Made by a program: the position numbers and the translations under genes. This document shows, piece after piece, positions 22,266 through 32,663 of a stretch of DNA of 64,000 bases. Where the stretch lies: NCBI RefSeq assembly GCF_022271405.1, contig NZ_JAJNAL010000003.1, positions 1 through 64,000 on the forward strand, written 5' to 3'. The notes under the pieces were generated by a model. It searched no databases, was not told where the DNA came from, and saw only the letters and a program-made list of their open reading frames with translations. Within the stretch, counting starts at the first letter, position 1; each line of letters starts with the position of its first letter. The DNA comes from Rhodopseudomonas infernalis (GTDB taxonomy: Bacteria > Pseudomonadota > Alphaproteobacteria > Rhizobiales > Xanthobacteraceae).

Positions 22266-23351
22266 TCACCGCAGCTTCAGCGTCGACAGACCGGCGAGTG
22301 CCAGGACGACGGCGATGATCCAGAAGCGGATCACGATCTGCGGTTCGGTCCAGCCCTTCTGCTCGAAGTGATGATGGATCGGCGCCATCCGGAACACGCG
22401 CTTGCCGGTGAGCTTGAACGACGCCACCTGCACGATCACCGACACCGCTTCGAGCACGAACAGCCCGCCGATCACCGCCAGCACGATCTCGTGCTTCACC
22501 GCCACCGCGATCGAGCCGAGCATGCCGCCGAGCGCCAGCGAGCCGGTGTCACCCATGAAGATCGAGGCCGGCGGCGCGTTGAACCACAGGAAGCCGAGGC
22601 CGGCGCCGAGCAACGCCCCGCACAGCACAGCCAGTTCACCGGTGCCGGCGACGTAGTTGACCTGCAGATATTCGGCGAACACCGCGTTGCCGACGAGATA
22701 CGAGATCATGCCGAAGCTCGCGGCCGCGATCATCACCGGCACGATGGCGAGGCCGTCGAGGCCGTCGGTCAGGTTCACGGCATTGCCGGCGCCGACGATC
22801 ACGAAGGCGCCGAAGATGATGAAGTACCAACCGAGATTGAGCACGACTTCTTTGAAAAACGGGATCACCAGCGAGCTCGACAGCGTGCCGCGCCCGAGCC
22901 ACACCAGCGCAAAACATGCCATGCCTGCGATCGCGAATTCGATCAGCAGCCGGGTGCGACCGGAGATGCCGGCGTGGGTCTGCTTGGTGACTTTCATGTA
23001 GTCGTCGTAGAAGCCGACGAAGCCGAAGCCGAGCGTCACCGCCAGCACGATCCAGACGTAGGGATTGACCGGATTGGCCCACAGCACGGTGCCGACCGTC
23101 AGCCCGGACAGGATCATCAACCCGCCCATGGTCGGCGTGCCGCGCTTACTGACGAGATGCGATTGCGGGCCGTCGGAGCGGATCGGCTGGCCCTTGCCCT
23201 GCCGCAACCGCAGATTGTCGATGATCCACGGGCCGCACAGGAACACAAACAGCGCGCCGGTCACCACGGCACCGCCGGTGCGGAAGGTGATGTAGCGGAA
23301 GACGTTCAAGGCCGGAAAAGAGCTGGAGAGGTCTACCAACCAATAGAGCAT
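22266..23351 (-). CDS. mraY: Phospho-N-acetylmuramoyl-pentapeptide transferase MraY
   Basis: Ten-span inner-membrane enzyme making lipid I from UDP-MurNAc-pentapeptide and undecaprenyl phosphate, 361 aa. Catalytic signatures are [32 protein letters not shown] and the C-terminal [14 protein letters not shown]. It starts 10 bases after the murF stop. Confidence 0.98.
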   Translation of the reverse strand: MLYWLVDLSSSFPALNVFRYITFRTGGAVVTGALFVFLCGPWIIDNLRLRQGKGQPIRSDGPQSHLVSKRGTPTMGGLMILSGLTVGTVLWANPVNPYVWIVLAVTLGFGFVGFYDDYMKVTKQTHAGISGRTRLLIEFAIAGMACFALVWLGRGTLSSSLVIPFFKEVVLNLGWYFIIFGAFVIVGAGNAVNLTDGLDGLAIVPVMIAAASFGMISYLVGNAVFAEYLQVNYVAGTGELAVLCGALLGAGLGFLWFNAPPASIFMGDTGSLALGGMLGSIAVAVKHEIVLAVIGGLFVLEAVSVIVQVASFKLTGKRVFRMAPIHHHFEQKGWTEPQIVIRFWIIAVVLALAGLSTLKLR

Positions 23352-23361
23352 TCAAGCCGCC

Positions 23362-24801
23362 TTACACCGCAGCATCGTCGCGCGCGGCCTTGCCGGAAAA
23401 GCGCTTCTCGAGCGCGGTGACAATCGTTTTCATGCGCGATCCGAGCGAACCCTTGATCATCAGAACATCGCCGGGGCGGATCGCCGCGACGACCTGGGAT
23501 TCGAGCTCGGCCGCAGTCTCTGCATAGCCCCCTCGCCTTCCGGAGGAAAGGGCGTCCCACAGATGCCGCATCAGCGGCCCGCAGCAGAACACCAGGTCGA
23601 TGCCGTGGACCTTCACCGCCTCGGCGAGCCCGCGATGCAGTTCCGGGCCGGTCGGCCCGAGCTCGAGCATGTCGCCGAGAACGGCGATGCGCCGGCCCTG
23701 CCCTGAAATCTCGGCGCTGCCGAGCACGCCGATCGCCGCCGCCATCGAGGCCGGGTTGGCGTTGTAGCTTTCGTCGATCAGCGTCGCCTGCCCCTGCCGC
23801 AGTTCGAGCGGGCGCCGAACGCCGCGGCCGGCCGCGGGTTGCACCTGCGACAGCGCCAGCGCCGCCAGCGCCAGATCGGCGCCGACGAGTTCCGCCGCCG
23901 CCAGTACGGCCAGCGAGTTTATCGCGATGTGGCGGCCCGGAATGCCGAGCTTGTAGGTGACGTCGTGGCCGAGGATGTCGGCGTGGACCGCCGAACAGTC
24001 GGCATGCAGCGCGACGTCGAGCAGCCGGGCCTCAGCCTTCGGATCGGCGCCGAACGACACGATCCGCGCGACGCCGGCCTTGGCGGCGTTGTCGCACAGC
24101 CGACCGAACATCGGATTGTCGCGGTTCAGCACCACCGCCCCGCCCGGCTCCAGACCGGCGAAGATTTCCGATTTGGCATCGGCAATCGCCTCGACGCCGG
24201 AGAAGAATTCGAGATGCACCGGCTCCACCGTGGTGATGATCGCCACGTGGGGTCGCACCATCTTCACCAGCGGTTCAATTTCGCCGGCGTGATTCATGCC
24301 GATCTCGAACACCGCGTAGGCCGCGGTCGCGGGGCAGCGCGCCAGCGTCAGCGGCACGCCCCAATGATTGTTGAACGACGCGACCGAGGCATGCGTTTCG
24401 CCCTGGGGCCCGAGCACGCCGCGCAGCGCTTCCTTGGTCGAGGTCTTGCCGACCGAGCCTGTGACGGCGATCACGCGGCCCGTCAGCCGTGCGCGCGCCG
24501 CGCGGCCGAGATCGCGCAGGCCGCCCAGCACGTCGTCGACGACCAGCAGCCGCGCGTCGGCGGCGAACTTGTCGCGCTGCGCGGCTTCGACCACCGCCAG
24601 CGCGGCGCCGGCTTTGAGCGCGGCATCGACGAAGGCGTGGCCGTCATGCACGTCGCCCTTGATGGCGAAGTAAGCATCGCCCGGCGCCAGCGTGCGGCTG
24701 TCGATCGAGATGCCGAACACGTCGCGCGGCAGCGCGCCGTTGGTGACGGCGTGCATCGCCGTCGCCATCGCATCCGAGGTCCAAAGCGGCTGTTTGCTCA
24801 T
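23362..24801 (-). CDS. murF: UDP-MurNAc-tripeptide--D-Ala-D-Ala ligase MurF
   Basis: Mur ligase that adds the D-Ala-D-Ala dipeptide, 479 aa. ATP loop VTGSVGKTSTKEALRGVL, AVFEIGMNHAGEIEPL, and the C-terminal LIDESYNANPASMAAAI and GDMLELGP are typical of MurF. Its ATG overlaps the murE stop codon (ATGA), showing tight coupling. Confidence 0.97.
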   Translation of the reverse strand: MSKQPLWTSDAMATAMHAVTNGALPRDVFGISIDSRTLAPGDAYFAIKGDVHDGHAFVDAALKAGAALAVVEAAQRDKFAADARLLVVDDVLGGLRDLGRAARARLTGRVIAVTGSVGKTSTKEALRGVLGPQGETHASVASFNNHWGVPLTLARCPATAAYAVFEIGMNHAGEIEPLVKMVRPHVAIITTVEPVHLEFFSGVEAIADAKSEIFAGLEPGGAVVLNRDNPMFGRLCDNAAKAGVARIVSFGADPKAEARLLDVALHADCSAVHADILGHDVTYKLGIPGRHIAINSLAVLAAAELVGADLALAALALSQVQPAAGRGVRRPLELRQGQATLIDESYNANPASMAAAIGVLGSAEISGQGRRIAVLGDMLELGPTGPELHRGLAEAVKVHGIDLVFCCGPLMRHLWDALSSGRRGGYAETAAELESQVVAAIRPGDVLMIKGSLGSRMKTIVTALEKRFSGKAARDDAAV

Positions 24802-26261
24802 GCTGCACTCGCTGACAACGCCGCCGCGGCGGCTTCGTGATCGCTGAAATGCAGCACCGTGCCCTGCACGATCTGCCCGGTCTCGTGTCCCTTGCCGGCG
24901 ATCAGCAGCGCGTCACCCTGCTGCAATTCGCCGATCGCAATGCGGATCGCTTCGGCACGGTCGCCGATCTCGCGCGCGCCCGGCGCGGCGCCCAGAATGG
25001 CGGCGCGGATCGCGGCGGGATCTTCGCTGCGCGGATTGTCATCGGTGACGATCACGCTGTCGGCGTGCTCGGCCGCGATCGCGCCCATCAGTGGCCGCTT
25101 GCCGGCGTCGCGATCGCCGCCGGCGCCAAACACCACGACGAGCTTGCGCTTGGCATAAGGTCGCAGCGCCTGTAGCGCCTTGGCGAGCGCGTCCGGCTTA
25201 TGCGCGTAGTCGACGAACACCGGCGCGCCATTATGCGCACCGACAAGGTCGAGCCGCCCCGGCGCGCCTTCGAGATGTTCGAGCGCCGCGAACGTCGCCG
25301 CCGCATCGCCGCCGGTGCCGATCACTAGCCCGGCCGCGACCAGCGCGTTCTCGATCTGAAATTCGCCGACCAGCGGCAGCTTGATGGCGACGCGCTGGCC
25401 GGCATGTTCGATCAGCAGCTTCTGGCCGAAACCATCGATCGCCGCCTCGATCAGGTTGATGCCCTCACCGGGATCACCGTTGCGGCCGATGGTGATCAGC
25501 CGCAGGCCGCGGCTGCGCACCGCCTCGATCACTTCGGCCGAACAGTCATGATCGGCCGAGATGACCGCGGCCCCACCGTCCCGCACCAGATCGCGGAACA
25601 GCCGCAGCTTGGCGTTCAGATAGTGCGCGACGTCCGGATGATAATCCATGTGATCGCGCGACAGATTGGTGAAGCCGCCGGCCGCGACGCGGACTCCATC
25701 GAGCCGGAACTGATCGAGCCCATGCGACGACGCTTCAAGTGCCAGATCGGTGATGCCCTCGCCGGTGATCTCGTCGATCGAGCGATGCAGCGCGATCGGA
25801 TCAGGCGTGGTGAGCGAGCCGTAGACGCTGCGGGTCGGCGTCACCAGACCAATCGTGCCGATACTCGCGGAGGCGTGCCCGAGTCGCTGCCAGATCTGGC
25901 GCGTGAACGCCGCCACCGAGGTCTTACCGCTGGTGCCGGTCACCGCCGCGATCACCTGCGGCTGGCGCGGATAAAACCGCGCCGCAGCCAGCGCTAACCC
26001 GCGGCGCGCGTTGTGCAGCCTCAGGAATGGAACAGGGATGTTGCCGGCGGGCGCGTGCTCCCCGGCCACCGCCACCGCGCCGGCTGCGACTGCCGACGCG
26101 ACGAAGCGCGCGCCATCGGTCTTGGCGCCGGCCAGCGCGAAGAACAAATCGCCCGGCTTCGCCGCACGGCTGTCGACCGCGAGCCCGCCGATGGCGAGTC
26201 CCGCGGCCTCGGCCGGTAGCGCGGCTACGTCGGCGTCGCTGAAGAGGTCACTGAGCTTCAT
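24798..26261 (-). CDS. murE: UDP-MurNAc-L-Ala-D-Glu--meso-diaminopimelate ligase MurE
   Basis: Mur ligase adding the third residue, about 487 aa. ATP loop VTGTSGKTSVAAF, EASSHGLDQFRLDG, and the specificity motif DNPR in VIVTDDNPRSEDP indicate meso-diaminopimelate rather than lysine. Either the ATG at 26261 or a GTG two codons earlier (26267) may start it. It is separated from ftsI by a repeat-filled gap of about 230 bases and overlaps murF. Confidence 0.97.
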   Translation of the reverse strand: MKLSDLFSDADVAALPAEAAGLAIGGLAVDSRAAKPGDLFFALAGAKTDGARFVASAVAAGAVAVAGEHAPAGNIPVPFLRLHNARRGLALAAARFYPRQPQVIAAVTGTSGKTSVAAFTRQIWQRLGHASASIGTIGLVTPTRSVYGSLTTPDPIALHRSIDEITGEGITDLALEASSHGLDQFRLDGVRVAAGGFTNLSRDHMDYHPDVAHYLNAKLRLFRDLVRDGGAAVISADHDCSAEVIEAVRSRGLRLITIGRNGDPGEGINLIEAAIDGFGQKLLIEHAGQRVAIKLPLVGEFQIENALVAAGLVIGTGGDAAATFAALEHLEGAPGRLDLVGAHNGAPVFVDYAHKPDALAKALQALRPYAKRKLVVVFGAGGDRDAGKRPLMGAIAAEHADSVIVTDDNPRSEDPAAIRAAILGAAPGAREIGDRAEAIRIAIGELQQGDALLIAGKGHETGQIVQGTVLHFSDHEAAAAALSASAA

Positions 26262-26306
26262 GGTCACGCGGTCCGGCCGATCTGATTAAGCTCGCCCGCC
26301 AAGTCC

Positions 26307-26380
26307 GTCATTGCGAGCGAAGCGAAGCAATCCAGTTCAGTACACTGCGCTCTGGATTGCTTCGCTTCGCTCGCAATGAC
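26307..26380. repeat. Perfect 29-bp inverted repeat between ftsI and murE
   Basis: Arms at 26307-26335 and 26352-26380 are exact reverse complements of 29 bases, starting GTCATTGCGAGCGAAGCGAA and ending ATCCAG, with a 16-base centre. The same family occurs at 34483-34563 and 48828-48903 with imperfect arms. Here it lies within the dcw transcript. Confidence 0.9.
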
Positions 26381-26488
26381 GGGGCGAGTCATCGATTCCC
26401 CTCGGGCCGCTGACCGAAAGCCCGGCCCGTCTGCAAGTCCAACGCAAACCGCGCCTTTAAGCGCAAGCGTCCCCCCGGCGCAACTCGG

Positions 26489-28255
26489 CTAGCGCGGTTC
26501 CGCCTGGGCCGTCCGCGATGCCGCAAGAATGAGGCGGTCCGGCGGCGGCAGGTCGAAACGCGGCTCAATCCCGAGCAGGGGTGCAATGCGCGCGATCACG
26601 TTGCCCCCGGTGGGCACCGCGTTCCAGCCCGAAGTGATGAAGCCGTGGGTCTCCGGCAGCGCCTTCGGCTCGTCCAGCATCACCAGCACCTGATATTGCG
26701 GATTGTCGGCCGGCAGCACGGCAGTGAACGAGTTCAGCACCTGCTTCTTGGCGTAGCGGCCGTTGATGACCTTTTCGGACGTGCCCGTCTTGCCGCCGAG
26801 ATAATAGCCCTTGGCGATCTGATCGGCCGTCTTGGCGGTGCCGACTTCGGCATTCAGACGCATCAGATAGCGGATCTTGTCGCTGGTCTCTTTCTTGACG
26901 ACGCGCTTGGCCATCTTCAGCGCATCTTCCTCGGTGCGACGCAGGAAGGTCGGCGGGATCAGATAGCCGCCATTGACCATCGCGTTGATGCCCATCACCG
27001 CCTGCAGCGGCGCCACCGCGACGCCGTGGCCGAACGAAATGGTGATGGTGTTCAGTTCGCCCCAGCGCTTCGGCACGATCGGCGATGCGCTTTCCGGCAG
27101 TTCGGTGCGCAGCCGGTCGAGCTGGCCGACCTTCTTCAGGAACGCCTTGTGAGCGTCGACGCCCATCGACAGCGCGACGCGGGCCGCGCCGACGTTGGAC
27201 GAATAGGTGAACACTTCCGACAGCGAGATCGCGCGGCCCATATTGTGGGTGTCGTGGATCTTGAACTTGCCGTAGTGCAGCGGGCCGCGCGCGTCGTACA
27301 TCGTGTTCAACGTCGCCTTGCCGGCGTCGAGCGCCATCGCCAGCGTCAGCGTCTTGAAGGTCGAGCCCATTTCGTACACGCCGGTGGTCAGCCGGTTGAT
27401 GCGATCGGGATCGTTGGCTTCGCGCGGATTGTTCGGATCGAAGTCGGGCAGCGACACCATCGCGACGATTTCGCCGGTCCTGACGTTGGACACCAGCCCC
27501 GACGCCGCTTTGGCGCTGAACTTCTGCTTGGCCTTGATCAGTTCGTCGCGCAGCGCATGCTCGACGCGAATATCGACGGCGAGTTCGACCGGCTTCTGCA
27601 GGCGGTCGGATGCGAAGCCGGCTCGATGCAGATCGGCGAGGCCATTGGTATCGAGCCATTTCTCGATGCCGGCGATGCCCTGGTTGTCGATATTGACGAG
27701 GCCGATCAGGTGCGACACCTCGGGGCCGGTCGGATAGACGCGCTTGTTCTCGCGCAGGAAGCCGATGCCCGGAATGCCGAGCTTCTTGATGTCGGCCTGC
27801 TGACGCGGCGTGATCTCGCGCTTCAGCCAGACAAACCCCTTCTTCGACGCGAGGCGCTCTCGCACTTCCTGCGTCTCGAGATCCGGCAGCGTCGCGGTGA
27901 GCAGTTCGACCGCCTCGTCCTGATCGATGATGCGGCGCGGCTCGCCGAACAGCGACGGCGTCTTGACGTCGGTCGCCAGGATCGTGCCGTTGCGATCGAC
28001 GATGTCCGGCCGCGCCGTCGCGATCGCATCGGAGGCGGCGGTGCGCCGTGCGCCATGGCTGTCGCCGAGCACCGCGATCATGGTCAGCTTGAACATGATC
28101 ACGCCGTAGACGCCCGCGAAGGCGAGCATCGCCAGCCCGACGCGGGCACGCGCCTTGGCGTCTCGATCGACGTCGCGGCCGTAGATCAGGCTGCGGATCA
28201 TGCGCCGGCGCCAATTGACGTGATGGCCGACGAGGGGAAGCGGCGGTTGTGTCAC
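26489..28255 (-). CDS. ftsI: Septal peptidoglycan transpeptidase FtsI (PBP3)
   Basis: Class B penicillin-binding protein that cross-links septal peptidoglycan, 588 aa from a GTG at 28255 overlapping the ftsL stop (GTGA). An open frame extends to 28474 but only antisense to ftsL coding. A single membrane anchor ([21 protein letters not shown]) is followed by a PBP dimerisation domain and the transpeptidase domain. The active-site motifs are Ser in GSTFK, SSN in TYSSNVG, and KTG in GGKTGTSEK. Its partner is FtsW. Confidence 0.97.
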   Translation of the reverse strand: MTQPPLPLVGHHVNWRRRMIRSLIYGRDVDRDAKARARVGLAMLAFAGVYGVIMFKLTMIAVLGDSHGARRTAASDAIATARPDIVDRNGTILATDVKTPSLFGEPRRIIDQDEAVELLTATLPDLETQEVRERLASKKGFVWLKREITPRQQADIKKLGIPGIGFLRENKRVYPTGPEVSHLIGLVNIDNQGIAGIEKWLDTNGLADLHRAGFASDRLQKPVELAVDIRVEHALRDELIKAKQKFSAKAASGLVSNVRTGEIVAMVSLPDFDPNNPREANDPDRINRLTTGVYEMGSTFKTLTLAMALDAGKATLNTMYDARGPLHYGKFKIHDTHNMGRAISLSEVFTYSSNVGAARVALSMGVDAHKAFLKKVGQLDRLRTELPESASPIVPKRWGELNTITISFGHGVAVAPLQAVMGINAMVNGGYLIPPTFLRRTEEDALKMAKRVVKKETSDKIRYLMRLNAEVGTAKTADQIAKGYYLGGKTGTSEKVINGRYAKKQVLNSFTAVLPADNPQYQVLVMLDEPKALPETHGFITSGWNAVPTGGNVIARIAPLLGIEPRFDLPPPDRLILAASRTAQAEPR

Positions 28256-28635
28256 TGCGCTGGCTCCGGCCCCGGCAACGAGCCGGTGATGATGTCGGGA
28301 TCGATCTTCTCGATCATCGAGGCGATCGGATCGGGGTCGCCCGGATTGACGATGCTCGGCGGCCGCTCCGGCAGGTTCTTGAGCTGGTCGAACTGCCGTG
28401 CGTTGATCGGCTTCAGCTTGAGGTGGCGCTCGGCGAGCCCCTGCAGCCGCCCCGGCGCATCCAGCTTGGCCCATTCGGCGCGGAGCTGCGCAATCGCCTC
28501 GCGCTCCTTGCGCACTTCGGCGTGGAGCTGCAGCACCTTCTCGGTGCGCCCGGTCGATTCCAACTTGATGCGATAGACATAGGCGGCGGCGAACACCAGC
28601 GTGCAGATCACCGCCACATGAATGATGCGCATCAT
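28252..28635 (-). CDS. ftsL: Cell division protein FtsL
   Basis: Small bitopic divisome protein, 127 aa. One N-terminal membrane helix ([20 protein letters not shown]) is followed by a coiled coil (about 28-60, [20 protein letters not shown]) and an FtsL-type [16 protein letters not shown] segment. The function call rests partly on position: it overlaps rsmH by ATGA at its start and ftsI by GTGA at its end. Confidence 0.93.
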   Translation of the reverse strand: MMRIIHVAVICTLVFAAAYVYRIKLESTGRTEKVLQLHAEVRKEREAIAQLRAEWAKLDAPGRLQGLAERHLKLKPINARQFDQLKNLPERPPSIVNPGDPDPIASMIEKIDPDIITGSLPGPEPAQ

Positions 28636-29642
28636 CGGCCGGCCCTCGCCCCGCCCGGTGCCATTACACGCGCCAGCGTCGGCCAGCCCGGCAGGTCATC
28701 CGGCACATGCGCCGGCGCGGCACTGCGTTCGCCGCCGCGCAGCTTGGCAGAGCGCGCGCGGGGGTTGGCGGCGATCTCGGCGGCATCCGCGACGATCGGG
28801 CGCTTGGTCAGCACGGTGAAGCTCGGCGCCGCCAGCGCCTGCTCGGGCACATGCCGAGAGCCGCCGCCAACGCGACTGCGCGCGGCGAAGAACGTCTTGA
28901 CGATGCGGTCTTCGAGCGAATGAAACGACACCACGGCGAGCCGGCCGCCGGGGCTTAGCACCCGCTCGGCCGCGGCCAGCGCCTGATACAATTCGTCGAG
29001 CTCTTCATTGACGAAGATCCGCAGCGCCTGGAACGTCCGCGTCGCCGGATGGATCTCGCCCGGCTTGCTGCGCACCACCTTGCCGATGATGTCGGCGAGC
29101 GCCCGGGTGGTGGTGATCGGCGCCTCGCTCCGGGCCGCGACGATCGCCTTGGCGACGTGGCGCGAATAGCGCTCCTCGCCGAAGATGTAGATGATGTTGG
29201 CGAGATCGGCCTCCGATGCGTGCGCGACCACATCGGCCGCACTCGGGCCGTCGCCGCCCATCCGCATATCGAGAGGTCCGTCCAACCGGAACGAGAAGCC
29301 GCGCTCGGCCTGATCGACCTGCATCGACGAGACGCCGATATCCATCACCACGCCGTCCACCGCATCGAGCCCCTGCGCGGCGCAGACCTCGGCAAGGTTG
29401 GAGAAACGGTCCTCGACCAGCGTCAGCCGGCCGCCGGCGCTCTGCACCAGGTCGAAGCCGCCGGCAATCGCCGTGCGGTCGCGATCGATCGCCACGACCC
29501 TAGTGTCGGCCGCGTCAAGAAGCAGCCGCGTATAGCCGCCGGCGCCGAAGGTGCCGTCGACATAGACGCCGCCGTCCCGCGGTGTCAGCAGGCCGACGGC
29601 CTCGGGGCCCAGCACAGGAATATGCGGCCGCTGCTCGGTCAT
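28632..29642 (-). CDS. rsmH: 16S rRNA (cytosine-1402-N4)-methyltransferase RsmH (MraW)
   Basis: SAM-dependent methyltransferase of the 16S rRNA decoding site. From the ATG at 29642 the protein is 336 aa, beginning [11 protein letters not shown]. Motifs are [16 protein letters not shown]-binding [35 protein letters not shown], and [14 protein letters not shown], with the late [13 protein letters not shown]. It is the first gene of the dcw cluster in this window. No mraZ was found immediately upstream. Confidence 0.97.
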   Translation of the reverse strand: MTEQRPHIPVLGPEAVGLLTPRDGGVYVDGTFGAGGYTRLLLDAADTRVVAIDRDRTAIAGGFDLVQSAGGRLTLVEDRFSNLAEVCAAQGLDAVDGVVMDIGVSSMQVDQAERGFSFRLDGPLDMRMGGDGPSAADVVAHASEADLANIIYIFGEERYSRHVAKAIVAARSEAPITTTRALADIIGKVVRSKPGEIHPATRTFQALRIFVNEELDELYQALAAAERVLSPGGRLAVVSFHSLEDRIVKTFFAARSRVGGGSRHVPEQALAAPSFTVLTKRPIVADAAEIAANPRARSAKLRGGERSAAPAHVPDDLPGWPTLARVMAPGGARAGR

Positions 29643-30217
29643 GCCGGCTCCACAGCCGCGCGGACGCCTCCGACCTCTCGCCGCCGGCAACCGGCAGCCG
29701 GATCGTTGGGCAGCGACATCGTGGATAACCGGTGCATCGTGGTTCGAAACTCCCGGTTCGACGCGGATTTTCGCCAACAGGCCGGCCACCGACCCTGGCG
29801 AGCCCGCTGCTCCGGCGGAAATCTGTTGGATTGCCATCGGCTTAAGGGCTGTCCAGAGGGGGCTCGGCCGTTCCCGGCGACATGGCTCTTCACCCCTCAG
29901 TAACGTCTCTTAGCCTTAAGAAACCGTTGACGCAGACCGCTCACATGTCCGCGCTCAGCGCGATTTCAACACGTTGGCCAAGCGGTAGCGGGTGATGCTG
30001 ATCGTCCACACTCCACAGAAAACGTCAAAATCATGACAGCGGCGCGTTGCGACCGGCGGTCGTGCCCGGGATAGTGAACATGGCGCTGCGCCGTGTCGCG
30101 CCGGCGTCCTCGCCGTTCTCCTGCCGTTTGGATAGTGTGATGCCTGCTTCGTCCGCCTCTGCCGGTCCGGAGTCGAAACAACGACGTGTCATCCCACTGC
30201 CCAAGGGCATCGTGGCT
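29643..30217. other. Divergent intergenic region between rsmH and the amidase gene
   Basis: About 575 bases between two divergent genes. Open frames exist on both strands but show no family similarity, and mraZ, which often precedes rsmH, could not be recognised. The more AT-rich part around 29880-30030 is the likely promoter zone for the dcw cluster and the amidase. No MraZ-type TGGG repeat set was found. Confidence 0.5.
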
Positions 30218-30997
30218 ATGCGGACCTTCTTGCCCGATTCCTCGGTCGTCTCCGACATCATCCCGTCGCCGAATTTCGGCGAGCGCAACAGGGGCCGACA
30301 GCCCGACATGATCGTGCTGCACTACACCGGCATGCCGGACGTCGAGGGCGCGCTGACCCGGCTGTGCAAGGCCGGCACCGAGGTGTCGGCGCATTACGTC
30401 GTGCTCGAGGACGGCCGCATCCTGCAATGCGTGCAGGAATCCAAGCGCGCCTGGCATGCCGGGCTCGCCAAATGGGCTGGCGAAGAGGACATCAATTCCT
30501 GTTCGATCGGCATCGAGATCATCAACCGCGGCCATGATTGGGGCTACCCCGACTTCCCGCTCCGCCAGATCGCCGCGGTGATCGCGCTATGTCGCGGCAT
30601 CATCATCCGCCGCGGCATCGCCCCGCATCGCGTGCTCGGCCATTCCGACGTCGCGCCGGCGCGCAAGAAGGACCCCGGCGAGAAATTCCCGTGGCGCTCG
30701 CTCGCCGCCTCCGGAGTCGGCCACTATGTCGAGCCGGCGCCAATCGAATCAGGCGACGCGTTGCGGCTGGGATCCGATGGCGACGACGTCCGCGCGCTGC
30801 AGCAGGCGCTGGCCGACTATGGCTACGGCGTCGCCGTCACCGGGAAATACGACCAGGCCACCGCCGAAGTGGTCATCGCCTTCCAGCGCCACTTCCGCCC
30901 CGCAAAGGTCGACGGCATCGCCGACGCCTCGACGCTGGCGACGCTGCAGGCGTTGCGGGCGGCGCTGCCGGAATATCTCGAAGCGACCACGCGCTGA
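30218..30997 (+). CDS. AmpD/AmiD-like N-acetylmuramoyl-L-alanine amidase with PG-binding domain
   Basis: Amidase_2 domain protein with a C-terminal peptidoglycan-binding type 1 domain. Zinc/catalytic residues are visible in DMIVLHYTGMPD (His), KRAWHAGLAKWAG, and HRVLGHSDVAPARKKDPG (His and Asp). The PG-binding repeat is LRLGSDGDDVRALQQALADYGY. From the ATG at 30218 it is 259 aa and begins MRTFLPDSSVVSDIIPSPN. Upstream in-frame starts (30140, 30047) add sequence without family similarity. No signal peptide is evident, suggesting a cytoplasmic anhydro-muropeptide recycling role. Confidence 0.9.
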   Translation: MRTFLPDSSVVSDIIPSPNFGERNRGRQPDMIVLHYTGMPDVEGALTRLCKAGTEVSAHYVVLEDGRILQCVQESKRAWHAGLAKWAGEEDINSCSIGIEIINRGHDWGYPDFPLRQIAAVIALCRGIIIRRGIAPHRVLGHSDVAPARKKDPGEKFPWRSLAASGVGHYVEPAPIESGDALRLGSDGDDVRALQQALADYGYGVAVTGKYDQATAEVVIAFQRHFRPAKVDGIADASTLATLQALRAALPEYLEATTR

Positions 30998-31078
30998 TCG
31001 GCTCGCCGCTCGGCCGGCAAGCAACGCGGCGTTTCGTCCGCAGACGGCGCCATCGCCTCGACGCCGTGGTCTGCCCTA

Positions 31079-31822
31079 TCATCCGATCATGTGGTAATAG
31101 CGCGCATAGTTGGTCGGGCTGACGCCCCGCGTTGCCTTCAGCTCCCGATGCAGATGGGCCTGATCGGAAAATCCCGATGAGGCCGCCGTCATCGCCGGCG
31201 AGATGTGTTGCAGCAACAGCTCCTCGGCCGCATGCAGGCGCAATTGTTTGCGGAAGAACACCGCCGTCACGCCAAAATTGCGGCGAAAGGCGCGGGCGAA
31301 GCCCTGTCCGGTCATCGCCATGCGCGCCGCCGTCTTCTCGATCGAGCATGGCTCGAACGCGAAAGTCTGCATCCAATGCATCGCGCGCGATCGCCATGCC
31401 ACGGATGATCGCGCACCCGCGACGAAGCGTGCATCGTTGCGGAGGATCATGGAGGCGACCGACGAGATCGCGGTTTCGTCCGCGTGCGCGAAGGCCTGGG
31501 TCAGTCTGTCGGCAAGCTCTCCGCCGTCGATTACATGCGGCGCCCGCCAGCAGCCGTTCCATCGATCGTCGCCGCCGGGCAACCATCTGCGCATCCATGG
31601 GCCATCGAGATACACGCCCTTGTAGAGCGTTCCCTCACCGCAGCGGGCGGCGTGCACATGGAACGGCGGGATGATCGAGATCTGCCCGGCCCCGGCGGAA
31701 AATTGTAGTCCTTCGCACTCGAAATCACAGACGCCGCGCAGAGTGACGCTGATGAAGAACTCGGTATGGAAATGCGGAGCGAAGCCATGCGCCCGCCCCG
31801 GCCAATCGAGTAGCTTCATCAT
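31079..31822 (-). CDS. AraC family transcriptional regulator
   Basis: Two-domain regulator of about 247 aa. An N-terminal cupin-like ligand domain (HGFAPHFHTEFFISVTLRG...IIPPFHVHAA) is followed by a C-terminal AraC HTH pair with SGFSDQAHLHRELKATRGV and SPTNYARYYHMIG. The start is uncertain: ATG at 31822 or 31819, with the frame open to a TTG at 32023. It diverges from the BacA-like/MFS gene pair and is their most likely local regulator, which is inference from position. Confidence 0.88.
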   Translation of the reverse strand: MMKLLDWPGRAHGFAPHFHTEFFISVTLRGVCDFECEGLQFSAGAGQISIIPPFHVHAARCGEGTLYKGVYLDGPWMRRWLPGGDDRWNGCWRAPHVIDGGELADRLTQAFAHADETAISSVASMILRNDARFVAGARSSVAWRSRAMHWMQTFAFEPCSIEKTAARMAMTGQGFARAFRRNFGVTAVFFRKQLRLHAAEELLLQHISPAMTAASSGFSDQAHLHRELKATRGVSPTNYARYYHMIG

Positions 31823-32054
31823 CGACGAGAGTATCGCCGCAACATGCGATTCTCCTCCAGCCCAACTCCGGCGCGCAACGCGCGGCTCACCGCCATCGCG
31901 ATGACTGCAAGAAAGGGACCGCGTCCGTATCGGCACGCCACCCGCCCCCGCAGCGCCTCGCTTCGAGCGATGCTCGGCGATCGGTTCAATAATTTCAATA
32001 CGAACAGGCTTCCTTGTGACCAAAATTCAACACTTGGCTGCGAGAGGAATTCGC

Positions 32055-32663
32055 ATGTATCAATCGATTGGGCCCGACCAACAGTTTGCGCACGACAAAC
32101 CGCCGATTATCGGCAAGGTCGCCACGTTGTGCGACGAGCCGGCAGGCCTCACTTGCAGCGTCGACGCAGCCCGGCGGGCACGCATCGCGAACGAAGTGAT
32201 CTTCTGCGAGTCGTTTGAGATTGCCGCGGAGAAGGTAAAACAGGAGGATATCGACGCCCTACTGGTGCCCGCGGCCTATCCCGGCCTCAATCGCTTCATC
32301 ATGGACTCGTCGCTACAGGTCTTTCACTCCTTCGTTCAAAAGATACCGCCATTGGTTTACGCCATGCGTGCAGACGCAAGCGGCGAAGCGCACCGATCGG
32401 CTCCGACACGTTTGTATCATCATGTCGCCGTCACGCCCCTGATCGCCGAGATCGAGGTGATCGCGCCGGCCACGCGGTTCGTCCCGGTAAGTTCGAACAG
32501 CGAGGCCTGCAAAAAATTGCTGGCCGACGATGGCGACGGCGCTGCTTGCATTACCAATGAAATCTGCTCGTTGCATTACGGGCTGCACGTCGTCCAGGTG
32601 CTACGGCAGGGCATCGCGATGCCGTGGATCCTGTTCCGGCAGAGCCGCGGGAGCGTCGCGTGA
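32055..32663 (+). CDS. Prephenate dehydratase-like / BacA (prephenate decarboxylase)-like protein
   Basis: 202 aa from an ATG with good ribosome binding site GAGAGGAATT. It resembles the catalytic domain of the prephenate dehydratase superfamily, closest in pattern to BacA of bacilysin synthesis. Visible similarities are a KVATLCDEPAGLTCS start in place of the usual GPxGTxSE loop, SFEIAAEKVKQEDIDALLVP, AYPGLNRFIMD, ITNEICSLHYGL and MPWILF. No ACT domain follows. BacA-type enzymes decarboxylate prephenate without aromatising it; whether this one does is unknown, as the substrate loop is not canonical. It overlaps the following MFS gene by GTGA. Base composition is somewhat lower in GC than its surroundings. 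Confidence 0.65.
   Translation: MYQSIGPDQQFAHDKPPIIGKVATLCDEPAGLTCSVDAARRARIANEVIFCESFEIAAEKVKQEDIDALLVPAAYPGLNRFIMDSSLQVFHSFVQKIPPLVYAMRADASGEAHRSAPTRLYHHVAVTPLIAEIEVIAPATRFVPVSSNSEACKKLLADDGDGAACITNEICSLHYGLHVVQVLRQGIAMPWILFRQSRGSVA

Noticed and set aside
26645-28576. Long plus-strand open frame over ftsI and ftsL
   Set aside because: It is antisense to clear divisome genes with canonical motifs; its composition is typical of a reverse-strand artefact.
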